A stretch of 24,568 nt of DNA from Clostridia bacterium. GTDB lineage: Bacteria; Bacillota; Clostridia; Oscillospirales; CAG-272. The translations under genes and the position numbers were made by a program. Positions 5,863 to 13,931 of the stretch are shown here, one piece after another. The DNA lies in contig JAFTMF010000074.1 of assembly GCA_017452565.1 (NCBI GenBank), positions 1-24,568 on the forward strand, given 5' to 3'. A model generated the notes under the pieces. It was given only the letters and a program-made list of their open reading frames with translations. It had not been told where the DNA came from and ran no database searches. Numbering within the stretch: position 1 is the stretch's first letter; every line of letters begins with the position of its first letter.

Positions 5863-8010
5863 TCACTGATTGTACAGCTGGAATTCGTAAAGACGAATCG
5901 TTCCGTCGCCGTAGTCTACCACGTATCCCTTGAAGAGGAGATAGCGTGCAGTCTGCTGACCGATGTTGAAGGAAGCGATGTTGTCGTTACAGTTGGGCTG
6001 ATAGTCTACCGATACCCAGTTCTTGGCATCGTTGGAAACAAGGAGCTCCCATTCGGTGGTGTTGCCGCCGGTTTCCTGGGTCTTGGTATTGTAGAGGGTG
6101 TAGGTGTTGAAGGTCTTTTCTTCGCCCAAATCCAGTACGATCCATTGCAGAGTGCCGTCCAAGCTATAGGTCTTGTCGGATGCGGAACCGGAGGTGCAGC
6201 ACCACTTGGTTTTCAGATCGCCGTCTACCAAGAACTCGCCCAGCTCTTTGGAGTTGACAGCGCCCGATACCTGCGGAACAGTGGCACCCAGCGCCAGATT
6301 CTCACCGCTGGTGACAGGCGTTTCCAGTTTGGCAGCAGTCTTATCACCGGGGTTCTTCTCGGTGAGCATAGGATATACGGGGTTTTCCACGAAGGGCAGA
6401 TTTTCGGTAATGAAGTTGCCTTCGTAATCGGCAAATCCCTTGAAGTCCCAAGCGCCCGACTTGAAATCGGCCTCGTACTGTGCGCGGATGTCTTCCATAC
6501 AATCGTAACCGGTGACTTCCTTGACGATCTTGTTGAAGGTGTTGTTCTTATCGTAAGGATTATCCGATCCGCCGGTGAGACGGCCGTCCTTGATTTCGAA
6601 GTTGATGGTATCAATCAGACCGTTGATACGGTTGCCGTTCTCGTCTTGGGTGGTGGGCCAATGATAGTCCATATATGCGAAGAACCACTTGCATCCGTTG
6701 CCGTAAGGACCGTAGCTTTTTCCGGAATCACTGGGCCAGAAGTAGATGGTTTCGTCGTTTTTGTTATAGAGCTGGATGTGGTTGGGATTGGTCCAGTGGA
6801 AGTAACGGAAACCGCCGTAGGTTGCAAAGTTTTCGGTCCACCAAGCTTCGTCGCCGTAGTAGAAATTATACTGCTGCGCGTTGTGGGTCAACTCGTGAGA
6901 GAAATACCCCAGATCGTGAGGATTCTCGCTGGCGTAGTCGGTGGCAACGGTAACGGTATTATCCACAGCGTAGGCAACGCCGTCATAGGTTACGTCTGCG
7001 TGGAAGATGATATTCTTAGGTTCTACGCCGGTGCCCCATCTTGCCAGCAGTCGGGGATATACCGAATAGAACAGATCGCTCATATTCTGCTGGTAGTTCG
7101 GATCGGTGATGAGATCCCAGTCACCTGCGAACATCAGATGGTATTGGTCATTGTAGGGATCTTCTCCTGCTTCAACGGTGAAGGGGATGGATTGGAAACA
7201 TTTGCCGCTGCTGATGAAGTTGATGTAATACTCACCGGGCTCGGTGTAGGGAATCGTGAATTTGGCAACCCCGACGAAGCTGCCGTCTGCAGCCTTGGTG
7301 GGAACCAGATTCTTGTGATAAATAATATTTCCCTCTTCCGTAGAATTCTTCTGACGGCTCACCGATACCAGATAGGTGACCGGAAGACTGGTATGGAAGC
7401 TGATTTTAGCCATCGCGCCGGATTTACCGGTGACCGAAGAATAATCAGAGGACATTTTCATCTCCAAGGGCTGGTAATATACCAAGAGTTTCCCCAGTGA
7501 AGCATTGTATTGAATTTTTGCGCCCAGTGCTTTGACTGCGGCAACTGTGTTGCGATTGGTCTTTTTGATAGGATCGTCCTCAATGGCGTAATTGACACGG
7601 TAGTATACGACGTTTCCTTTTTCATAGTGAGAATGATATCTGCTGTTTTCTTCGTTGGACAGATAGTCCAAAAGATCGAATCCGCTGCCAACAAATTCGT
7701 AAAGAGAATAATCCACGTTGGCGGGGATTTGCCATTCCGCACCCGAGGTGACCATCGAATATCCTTGATATTCTTCGGTTTTAGGGGTGGATGCGTTGAC
7801 AACGGTTTTCATGGTTGTCAGGTCTTTGTTCAACTTGATGTTGTGTTGTACTTTGCTGGGAGTGTTCATTGTTCCGGGATCCTTTGTGGTAGTAGTCACT
7901 GTGGTGGTTGTGGTTGCTTGAGTATCCTCTTGAGGCGTACAGGAAGTAAAAATGGCGAGAGATGCAGACACTAATGTGGCAAGCAACAACAGAACTGCTG
8001 TTTTTTTCAT
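5863..8010 (-). CDS. Lipoprotein with BSP-family (plant basic secretory protein-like) metallopeptidase domain and C-terminal F5/8 type C domain
   Basis: A 715-residue surface lipoprotein. A signal peptide ends in the lipobox IFTSC (lipidated Cys24) and is followed by a Thr-rich linker (about 33-42). Residues 80-280 form an unassigned region, probably beta-rich. A peptidase domain at about 285-545 carries HELTH (372-376) and then WWTENFATY (390-398). This pattern matches the Pfam BSP family consensus of HExTH followed by W-x-x-E-G-x-A-D-Y, so zinc-dependent proteolysis is expected. Residues 570-715 look like a discoidin/F5-8C carbohydrate-binding module. The ATG at 8010 is chosen over an in-frame start 12 codons upstream because AGAGGT lies 8 bases before it and the signal peptide begins MKK. 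It has its own promoter. Confidence 0.83.
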   Translation of the reverse strand: MKKTAVLLLLATLVSASLAIFTSCTPQEDTQATTTTTVTTTTKDPGTMNTPSKVQHNIKLNKDLTTMKTVVNASTPKTEEYQGYSMVTSGAEWQIPANVDYSLYEFVGSGFDLLDYLSNEENSRYHSHYEKGNVVYYRVNYAIEDDPIKKTNRNTVAAVKALGAKIQYNASLGKLLVYYQPLEMKMSSDYSSVTGKSGAMAKISFHTSLPVTYLVSVSRQKNSTEEGNIIYHKNLVPTKAADGSFVGVAKFTIPYTEPGEYYINFISSGKCFQSIPFTVEAGEDPYNDQYHLMFAGDWDLITDPNYQQNMSDLFYSVYPRLLARWGTGVEPKNIIFHADVTYDGVAYAVDNTVTVATDYASENPHDLGYFSHELTHNAQQYNFYYGDEAWWTENFATYGGFRYFHWTNPNHIQLYNKNDETIYFWPSDSGKSYGPYGNGCKWFFAYMDYHWPTTQDENGNRINGLIDTINFEIKDGRLTGGSDNPYDKNNTFNKIVKEVTGYDCMEDIRAQYEADFKSGAWDFKGFADYEGNFITENLPFVENPVYPMLTEKNPGDKTAAKLETPVTSGENLALGATVPQVSGAVNSKELGEFLVDGDLKTKWCCTSGSASDKTYSLDGTLQWIVLDLGEEKTFNTYTLYNTKTQETGGNTTEWELLVSNDAKNWVSVDYQPNCNDNIASFNIGQQTARYLLFKGYVVDYGDGTIRLYEFQLYNQ

Positions 8011-8071
8011 TTTCTTACCTCTTTTTCTATATTCTATCTGTCGCATCTGTTATGATGCAACTCTACATAAT

Positions 8072-8100
8072 ATTATATCAGTGATTTCTACAAATTGCAA
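8072..8100 (-). promoter_or_regulatory. Promoter of the BSP-family lipoprotein gene
   Basis: The minus strand shows TTGCAA (8095-8100), a 17-base spacer and a perfect TATAAT (8072-8077). A small GCATC/GATGC hairpin lies in the 5' leader. Confidence 0.85.
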
Positions 8101-8111
8101 TACGTTTATGA

Positions 8112-9722
8112 TTAATTCTTGTCTATTTTAGCGATTTTGCTGAACTGCGTATCATTTCCAAGGGAAGCCGTTGCCACTGCGGTCAGCTTCGGATGGGGTA
8201 ATTGCCGCAATATAGCAGGCAGGGCAAGAAATACCACGTAAAACAGAGCAATGATGCAAACGTGCAAAAACAGATGCCATCCGTTGACGGCATAGGGAAG
8301 AATGAGCGCAAAGACGAAGCGTGCCACGGTAGTAGCGGCAAAGATGGCGGCAACCGGTCGAATCAGCATAAGGGGCGACAGCTTCACCTCCAGCACCTGC
8401 ATCAGCCGCATCACCGACAGCGAGGCGTTGATCAGCTCGCAGGCGAAGATCTCGATGATGTAGCCGTAAATCCCCACCCGAGGCAGGAGCACCAGCACCA
8501 CCAAAACGGATAGCGCCGAGTCCAGTATGTTCACCCGCATACAGAAAAGCTGTTCATCCAGTCCTTTGAGAATGCTGTCCACCGCCGTGTCCAAGTACAT
8601 AATCGGCACCAATGGTGCCAGCAGGCGGATGTAGAGCGCCGCCTCTCGGCTGTCGGCCACCACCGTCCCCAACTCCGAGGAGAGGCAGAGGAAGATCCCC
8701 GCCGTGCCAATCCCCATTGCAAGCACGAAGCGGAAGACCCGCTTTGTGATCTCCTGCACCCCCACCGTGTCCCCCGCCGCCCGCTTTTCGGCAACCTCGG
8801 GGATGAGCAGATTGCAAAAGGGGGACAGAAAGGCGTAGGGGAACATCACCACGGGGAGTGCCATCCCCTGCATAATGCCATAGGTGGCAAGGGCTCCCCT
8901 TTGGGAATCCCCCTTTTTCTTCAGCCCCCAAGGGATCAGCAGATGCTCCAGCGTCACCAGCCCCTGCCGCAGATAAGAGGAAAAGGCAACCGGTAGAGCG
9001 ATCCCCAGCAGCTTTTTCCGCATCGGTGCGATCTCGTCGGTATCGGCGGTCTGCTTCCGATGGAATTTCCGCAAATCCAGTAGGTACAGAACGAAGCAGT
9101 AGAGGAAGGAGAAGAGATTGCCGATCACGCCTCCTGCCACCACCCAAAGGCAGGCTTTTTCCAGTCCTCCCGAGGTGAAGAAGGTGAGGAGCAGCATCGT
9201 GGAGCCAATCCGCAGCCCCTGCTCGAAGATCATCGTCACGGCGTTCTTGCTCACTCTGCGCACCGCCGTAAAGTAGCCCGACAGCGCCGAGGTCAGCGCC
9301 ACGAAGGGAAGGGAGATCGCCAACAGCTGCAGGGAAGGAATGGTTCGGTCATCGGAGAGGATCACCCGCCCGATGGGCGCGGAGAAGAGCAGGAGAATCC
9401 CTCCTGCCAGCGTCCCGATGAAGAGGCTGTACCCGATGCAAACCTTCATTGCCGCAAGAATCCGTCCGCTCTCCCGCTCCTTGCCGTCCACAGATTCGCC
9501 CATCGCCTCGGACACCAATCGGGTGGAGGCCAGCGTCACGGCAGAGGTGGCAAGGGTCACGGCCAGTCCGTACACCGAGCCGGTGAGGGTGAACAGCCCC
9601 ATCCCATCGGCGCCCAGACGGTCGGTGAGATAGAGGTTATAATATACCCCCACCGTGCGCATAATCAGCGAGGTAAGGGTGAGAAGCAGGGTGTTTTTCA
9701 GAAAGATCTTGAATTTTGCCAT
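8112..9722 (-). CDS. SpoVB/MurJ-like polysaccharide (lipid-linked oligosaccharide) flippase
   Basis: A 536-residue polytopic membrane protein with about 12-14 hydrophobic segments, belonging to the MVF/MATE-like polysaccharide-transporter superfamily. The N-terminus, with LTLTSLIMRTVG near residue 14 and a following YNLYLTDRLGADGMGLFTL, is characteristic of the stage V sporulation protein B group, whose members are thought to flip lipid-linked peptidoglycan or polysaccharide precursors. Clostridia usually carry several paralogues, so a cortex-specific role is not certain. The ATG at 9722 (GGGAG 7 bases upstream) is preferred to one 15 codons further up. A -10-like TATACT is at 9742-9747 but its -35 is poor. 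Part of its TM prediction is by eye only. Confidence 0.85.
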   Translation of the reverse strand: MAKFKIFLKNTLLLTLTSLIMRTVGVYYNLYLTDRLGADGMGLFTLTGSVYGLAVTLATSAVTLASTRLVSEAMGESVDGKERESGRILAAMKVCIGYSLFIGTLAGGILLLFSAPIGRVILSDDRTIPSLQLLAISLPFVALTSALSGYFTAVRRVSKNAVTMIFEQGLRIGSTMLLLTFFTSGGLEKACLWVVAGGVIGNLFSFLYCFVLYLLDLRKFHRKQTADTDEIAPMRKKLLGIALPVAFSSYLRQGLVTLEHLLIPWGLKKKGDSQRGALATYGIMQGMALPVVMFPYAFLSPFCNLLIPEVAEKRAAGDTVGVQEITKRVFRFVLAMGIGTAGIFLCLSSELGTVVADSREAALYIRLLAPLVPIMYLDTAVDSILKGLDEQLFCMRVNILDSALSVLVVLVLLPRVGIYGYIIEIFACELINASLSVMRLMQVLEVKLSPLMLIRPVAAIFAATTVARFVFALILPYAVNGWHLFLHVCIIALFYVVFLALPAILRQLPHPKLTAVATASLGNDTQFSKIAKIDKN

Positions 9723-9833
9723 AGAAAGACTCCCGGTTTGCAGTATAGATCTCATTCGGGCGGACATTTGCTCTATTTCTATGAAAAAAACGGCAAAACT
9801 ATGAGTATTTTGCCAGATATTTTTTCAATCTAC

Positions 9834-9862
9834 TTGAATTTTCACCGATTTTGTGCTATACT
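9834..9862 (+). promoter_or_regulatory. Promoter of metG
   Basis: TTGAAT (9834-9839), a 17-base spacer ending in TGTGC and TATACT (9857-9862). No T-box features were recognised in the 70-base leader. Confidence 0.8.
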
Positions 9863-9930
9863 ACAATAAATATGCAAATCAATGACCGTCTGTATCCTTC
9901 GTGGAGCAGACAGAAACGGAGATATACACT

Positions 9931-11544
9931 ATGAACAAAAGATTCTTTATCGGCGGCGCTTGGCCGTACGCCAATAACTCTCTTCACGTTGGCCACTTGG
10001 CAGCCCTCCTTCCCGGCGACGTACTGGCTCGCTTCGGCAGACTCTGCGGCTACGACGTGATCTACGTATCGGGCACCGACTCCCACGGCACTCCCATCAC
10101 CGAGCGTGCAAAGCGGGAAAAGGTAACCCCCGCATCCATCGCTGAGCAGTACCACGCAGAGTTCACCCGTGACTTCGAGGCAATGGGCTTCACCTACGAT
10201 AAGTACACCGCCACCTTCACCGACTACCACAAGGCAGGCGTGCAGGACATCCTTCGCAAGATTCAGGCTAACGGCTATCTCTACGAGACTACCGAGGAGC
10301 AGGACTATTGCGAGACTTGCGGCAAATTCGTGTCCGACCGAGAGATCGAGGGCAATTGCCCCGTCTGCGGCAAGCTCACCCGCGGCGACCAGTGCGAGCA
10401 CTGCAACGCATCCTTCGACTCCAAGATGATGACCGAGAAGCGTTGCCGCACCTGCGGAAACGCTACCACCACCCGTATGAACAAGCACCTGATGTTCGCG
10501 CTGTCCAAGTTCCAGAAGGACATCGAGGAGTTCACCGAAAAGATGGCTCCCCACTGGCGTCTGAACGCAGTGAACGAGACCAAGAAGTACCTCCAGCAGG
10601 GACTGCCCGACAGAGCGGCTACCCGTGATCTGGATTGGGGCGTAGAGGTTCCCGTTGAGGGCTACGAGTCCAAGCGTATCTACGTTTGGTTCGAGGCAGT
10701 GCTGGGCTATATGACCACCGGTAAGTGGGTTGCCGAGCAGAGAGGCATCGACTTTAACGAGTATATGACCGAGGACGGCAATCTCAACAACTACTATATT
10801 CACGGCAAGGACAACATTCCTTTCCACACCGTCATTTTCCCCGCACTCTTGATGGCAATGGACCGCAGCCTCTGCCTGCCCACGCACATCGTCTCTTCCG
10901 AGTACGTGAATATGAACGACGAGAAGATGTCCAAGTCCAAGGGCAACCTGATCTCTGTTCACGAGCTGGCTGAGAACTATCCGATGGATGCAGTTCGTTT
11001 CTACACTATGCTCTACAATCCCGAGCGCCGTGACGTGAACTTCTCCATTCCCGATCTGATTTCCACCTACAACAAGTTCCTGGCAGGCGGCCTTGGCAAC
11101 TTCGTGAACCGTAACCTCTCCTTCCTGAAGAAGAAGTTCGGCGGCGTAGTGCCCGCAGGCAAGGTAGATCCCGCCGTTGCCGCTCACGTAGAAGGTCTGT
11201 ATGCTTCTATGGGCGAGAAGATGGAAAACGGCGATCTCCGCTCCGCTACCGAGGATATGGTGACCCTGATCCAGTACGCCAACAAGTATTACGACGATCA
11301 GAAGCCTTGGGTACAGGCAAAGGCAGAGGAGCTCACCGATTTCGGCAACACCACCGCTACCTGCATCTATCTGATGGCGAATATGGCAAACCTCTTTGCG
11401 CCCGTGATCCCCGAGGGCTGTGAGAAGCTGGCGAAGGTGCTGAATATCGAACAGCTCAGCTGGAATCCCGTCACCCTGCCCGAGACCTTCACGCTGGGCG
11501 AGGTTCCGATTCTCTACACCCGTATCGACGAGCCTAAGAACTAA
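9931..11544 (+). CDS. metG: Methionyl-tRNA synthetase
   Basis: A 537-residue class I aminoacyl-tRNA synthetase that charges tRNA-Met. The signature sequences are HVGH (19-22) and KMSKS (332-336). The connective-peptide zinc region has four CxxC pairs (Cys127/130, 143/146, 155/158, 172/175), the two-knuckle arrangement of E. coli-type MetRS. The protein stops after the anticodon-binding helical domain and lacks the C-terminal EMAP/Trbp111-like tRNA-binding domain found in many MetRS. The start at 9931 has GGAG 9 bases upstream; an in-frame GTG ten codons earlier has no better signal. The gene leads a transcription unit with two small membrane-protein genes. Confidence 0.96.
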   Translation: MNKRFFIGGAWPYANNSLHVGHLAALLPGDVLARFGRLCGYDVIYVSGTDSHGTPITERAKREKVTPASIAEQYHAEFTRDFEAMGFTYDKYTATFTDYHKAGVQDILRKIQANGYLYETTEEQDYCETCGKFVSDREIEGNCPVCGKLTRGDQCEHCNASFDSKMMTEKRCRTCGNATTTRMNKHLMFALSKFQKDIEEFTEKMAPHWRLNAVNETKKYLQQGLPDRAATRDLDWGVEVPVEGYESKRIYVWFEAVLGYMTTGKWVAEQRGIDFNEYMTEDGNLNNYYIHGKDNIPFHTVIFPALLMAMDRSLCLPTHIVSSEYVNMNDEKMSKSKGNLISVHELAENYPMDAVRFYTMLYNPERRDVNFSIPDLISTYNKFLAGGLGNFVNRNLSFLKKKFGGVVPAGKVDPAVAAHVEGLYASMGEKMENGDLRSATEDMVTLIQYANKYYDDQKPWVQAKAEELTDFGNTTATCIYLMANMANLFAPVIPEGCEKLAKVLNIEQLSWNPVTLPETFTLGEVPILYTRIDEPKN

Positions 11545-11559
11545 GGCTTCGGTGTCGGT

Positions 11560-11943
11560 ATGAAATATCTGCTGTTATTTGCCGGTCTGGCACTGGCATT
11601 CTTTGGCTTTAACTTTTGGATGAAGTATCTGAAAATCCGTCGCACCAGCGTCAAGGCGATGGGACGGGTGGTAGACAGCCGAAAGATGGAGGTATCTGCC
11701 AAGATGCCCTCCGGCTGGGCGGCGGTTGCCGAGTACGAGGTAGGCGGCAAAAAGGTCCGCGGCGTATCGGTGATCCCTATGGCGCAGAAATATGCCAACG
11801 GATATATGATCGAGCTGCTGTGGGATAAAGAGAAGCCCCTCACCTTCATCCCCACCGCCTTCACCCGTGCGATGCAGATCTACGGCCTGCTCCTGCCCGT
11901 GGGTTTGGCGCTGGCAGTATGGGGAATCACGATGTTTTTCTAA
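11560..11943 (+). CDS. Small membrane protein, DUF3592-like
   Basis: A 127-residue protein with a transmembrane helix at each end (about 2-22 and 105-126) and a soluble middle segment. The middle reads as short beta strands (GRVVDSRKMEVS, then AEYEVGGKKVRG). This layout resembles the DUF3592 family, whose function is unknown; the match is by pattern only. It begins 15 bases after metG and has no strong Shine-Dalgarno, so expression probably depends on readthrough from metG. Confidence 0.65.
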   Translation: MKYLLLFAGLALAFFGFNFWMKYLKIRRTSVKAMGRVVDSRKMEVSAKMPSGWAAVAEYEVGGKKVRGVSVIPMAQKYANGYMIELLWDKEKPLTFIPTAFTRAMQIYGLLLPVGLALAVWGITMFF

Positions 11944-11971
11944 ATGGATTTAGCGAACCGGGGGATTTACG

Positions 11972-12508
11972 ATGAAACAATTCTTTCGAAGAATACGCAA
12001 TTATATAATCCTGAATCCGCTGAGATTTGGTGTGCTTTGCGCAGGAATACTGTTGGCATTGGCATTCGTAGTTGGACTTGTAATGATAGCCATCGGTGTT
12101 GTCAGCGATCTCGGTGATTTCTATTACGATTATACCGAAATGACCGATCAGATTGCCCGGGTGGAGATTGTGGAAGTCTCCTACAACGATCAAGACGAGC
12201 TGAATATCGAAGTCCTGCAGACCTTCGATGAGGAGACAATGCTCCCACTGTTGCAGGATTTGAGCCAATTGCGGTATTGGCATGTGATCTATCCGACGGG
12301 AGATCCGCAAATGTCTTTGGCGAGCGGTAATGGATTACGCATCGTGTTCAAGGACGGTAGCACCGATATCCTTACCAATTTTTGTACCCAGTCGGAAGGC
12401 GCCTCCAATCATCCCCATTTCCATAAACGCACAGAGTATCTATTTGACAATCAATGCCGTTGCGATCAAGAAGAACTCCAACAGCTTGTTGACAAATACT
12501 TGGACTAA
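11972..12508 (+). CDS. Hypothetical single-pass membrane protein
   Basis: A 178-residue protein not recognised as any family. A basic N-terminus (KQFFRRIRN) precedes one long hydrophobic segment (about 18-47), then an extracytoplasmic or cytosolic domain rich in Asp, Glu and Gln with a Cys-Arg-Cys near the end. GGGGGA lies about 8 bases before the ATG. It is the last gene before a strong terminator and lies 28 bases after its neighbour. It may be a lineage-specific membrane protein. Confidence 0.65.
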   Translation: MKQFFRRIRNYIILNPLRFGVLCAGILLALAFVVGLVMIAIGVVSDLGDFYYDYTEMTDQIARVEIVEVSYNDQDELNIEVLQTFDEETMLPLLQDLSQLRYWHVIYPTGDPQMSLASGNGLRIVFKDGSTDILTNFCTQSEGASNHPHFHKRTEYLFDNQCRCDQEELQQLVDKYLD

Positions 12509-12511
12509 ACG

Positions 12512-12547
12512 AAAACCTGCTGAACGAATGCGTTCAGCAGGTTTTTC
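12512..12547. terminator. Terminator of the metG unit, probably bidirectional
   Basis: A perfect 15-bp stem (12512-12526 with 12531-12545) with loop AATG; the arms end in TTTT on both strands. It separates the convergent genes ending at 12508 and 12566. Confidence 0.88.
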
Positions 12548-12565
12548 GATAGTGGGTATTCAAAA

Positions 12566-13084
12566 TTAACGGGCCATTTCGTTTTGCAGTCGACACAGAT
12601 TTCGGATGCGATGCAGAAGGGGCGTGTGCATCCCCAGTGTTCCTGCCGATGCCAGCAGCGATTCGCAGAAGGAGAGGAAGAGATAATAGTTTCTCGAAAT
12701 CTCACGAATAATGTCGCCGTGATTGACAACGTAGTAGATGCCGTCGATTTGTTCGGGCCCGCCTTTGTTGAGAAGCAGCATACCGAAACAGAAAGCGGCA
12801 AGTAGCAATGAAGCTACCATCACCGTGTTCAAACATACATCGATCCGGTCACGGGGCGGACTCGGCTCAGTTTCCGGTAGGTCTCTATGCAGTGCGCCGG
12901 AAAGAGCTGCTTCCGAAAGTAGAATGATAAAAAACACAAGAAAGGGCAGAAAAATAGCTTCACTCCGGATAAAAATGGAAAGAAGAACCCATCCGATGTG
13001 AAAAAACCAAGCGATCCACGCAAAGCGAAGGGTTCGCTTGCTGATACGGGGCGAACGGTAGGTTGCGGATGCGGGAAGTTTCAT
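12566..13084 (-). CDS. Hypothetical multi-pass membrane protein
   Basis: A 172-residue protein of no recognised family, with hydrophobic segments at about 20-38, 43-62 and 84-105 and a weaker one near 132-150. A Pro-rich, charged loop (about 69-80) lies between the second and third. GAGGTG is 6 bases upstream of the ATG, and a near-consensus promoter is directly upstream. It is monocistronic, ending at the shared terminator near 12512-12547. Confidence 0.68.
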   Translation of the reverse strand: MKLPASATYRSPRISKRTLRFAWIAWFFHIGWVLLSIFIRSEAIFLPFLVFFIILLSEAALSGALHRDLPETEPSPPRDRIDVCLNTVMVASLLLAAFCFGMLLLNKGGPEQIDGIYYVVNHGDIIREISRNYYLFLSFCESLLASAGTLGMHTPLLHRIRNLCRLQNEMAR

Positions 13085-13117
13085 TCAAACACCTCTTACT
13101 ATCAATGGTGTATTCAT

Positions 13118-13146
13118 ATTATAACATAAAGAACGCAAGGCGTCAA
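13118..13146 (-). promoter_or_regulatory. Promoter of the 172-residue membrane protein gene, embedded in a hairpin
   Basis: The minus strand has TTGACG (13141-13146), a 17-base spacer and TATAAT (13118-13123). The -35 lies in the loop, and the spacer forms one arm, of the hairpin at 13128-13162. Confidence 0.83.
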
Positions 13147-13162
13147 TATCCTTGCGTTCTTT
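13128..13162. terminator. Hairpin terminator after pflA
   Basis: A 13-bp stem (13128-13140 with 13150-13162) with a 9-base loop starts just after the pflA stop. On the minus strand it is followed by TATGTTAT, a modest tail; on the plus strand a run of T follows. It overlaps the next promoter. Confidence 0.7.
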
Positions 13163-13166
13163 TTTC

Positions 13167-13931
13167 TTATTTCAAATATCCGTCGTAGCTTTCGGTGCGC
13201 AAAATCTCGTTTGCACGGGCAATGCTCTCGGCATTGGGGGGCTTGACGCCCTCCAGCGTGTAGGGGATGCCCAGCTTTTCCCACTTGGCAACGCCCAGCG
13301 TGTGGTAGGGAAGTACCTCTACTCGCTGTACGTTGGAAAGGGAAGCGATGAACTCGTCCAGCTTGATCAGAGACTCGTCGTCATCGTTGACACCGGGAAC
13401 CAGCACGTGGCGAATCCAAACCGGCTTGCCGATCTCGCTAAGATAGCGGGCAAAATCCAGTACCGCCTCGTTGGAGTGACCGGTGAGCTCTTTGTGTGCC
13501 TCGTCATCAATGTGCTTGAGATCCAGCAGCACCAAATCTACATAGGACAGCATCTCACGGGTCTTGGAGAAGGCAGGCTCGTTTCTGGTGAATACGATGC
13601 CCGAAGTGTCCATAGCGGTGTTCACGCCCTCAGCCTTGGCAGCTTTGAGCAGGGTAGCGACGAAATCCACCTGCATCATAGGCTCGCCGCCCGATACGGT
13701 GATGCCGCCCGCTTCCTTCCAATAGGTGCGGTAGCGGAGCGCTTTCTGTAGCAACTCCTCTGCTTCATAGGTCTTTCCCGTATGTACCGCCCAAGTGTCG
13801 GGATTGTGACAGTAGCGGCAGCGCATGGGACAGCCCTGCAGAAATACAATAACACGGACACCCGGTCCGTCCACAAGACCGAAAGTTTCGGTCGAGTGGA
13901 CGAAGCCGGGAGTAGGCTTACAGGAACTCAT
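13167..13931 (-). CDS. pflA: Pyruvate formate-lyase-activating enzyme
   Basis: A 254-residue radical-SAM enzyme that makes the glycyl radical on PflB under anaerobic conditions. The [4Fe-4S]-SAM motif is Cys34-x3-Cys38-x2-Cys41 (GCPMRCRYCHNPD), followed by ITVSGGEPMMQ, and the length is normal for the family. The ATG at 13931 is preferred to one twelve codons upstream because family members begin close to the TETFG/DGPGVR segment. It overlaps the end of pflB by 14 bases and has no clear Shine-Dalgarno, so it is probably translationally coupled to pflB. Confidence 0.95.
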   Translation of the reverse strand: MSSCKPTPGFVHSTETFGLVDGPGVRVIVFLQGCPMRCRYCHNPDTWAVHTGKTYEAEELLQKALRYRTYWKEAGGITVSGGEPMMQVDFVATLLKAAKAEGVNTAMDTSGIVFTRNEPAFSKTREMLSYVDLVLLDLKHIDDEAHKELTGHSNEAVLDFARYLSEIGKPVWIRHVLVPGVNDDDESLIKLDEFIASLSNVQRVEVLPYHTLGVAKWEKLGIPYTLEGVKPPNAESIARANEILRTESYDGYLK

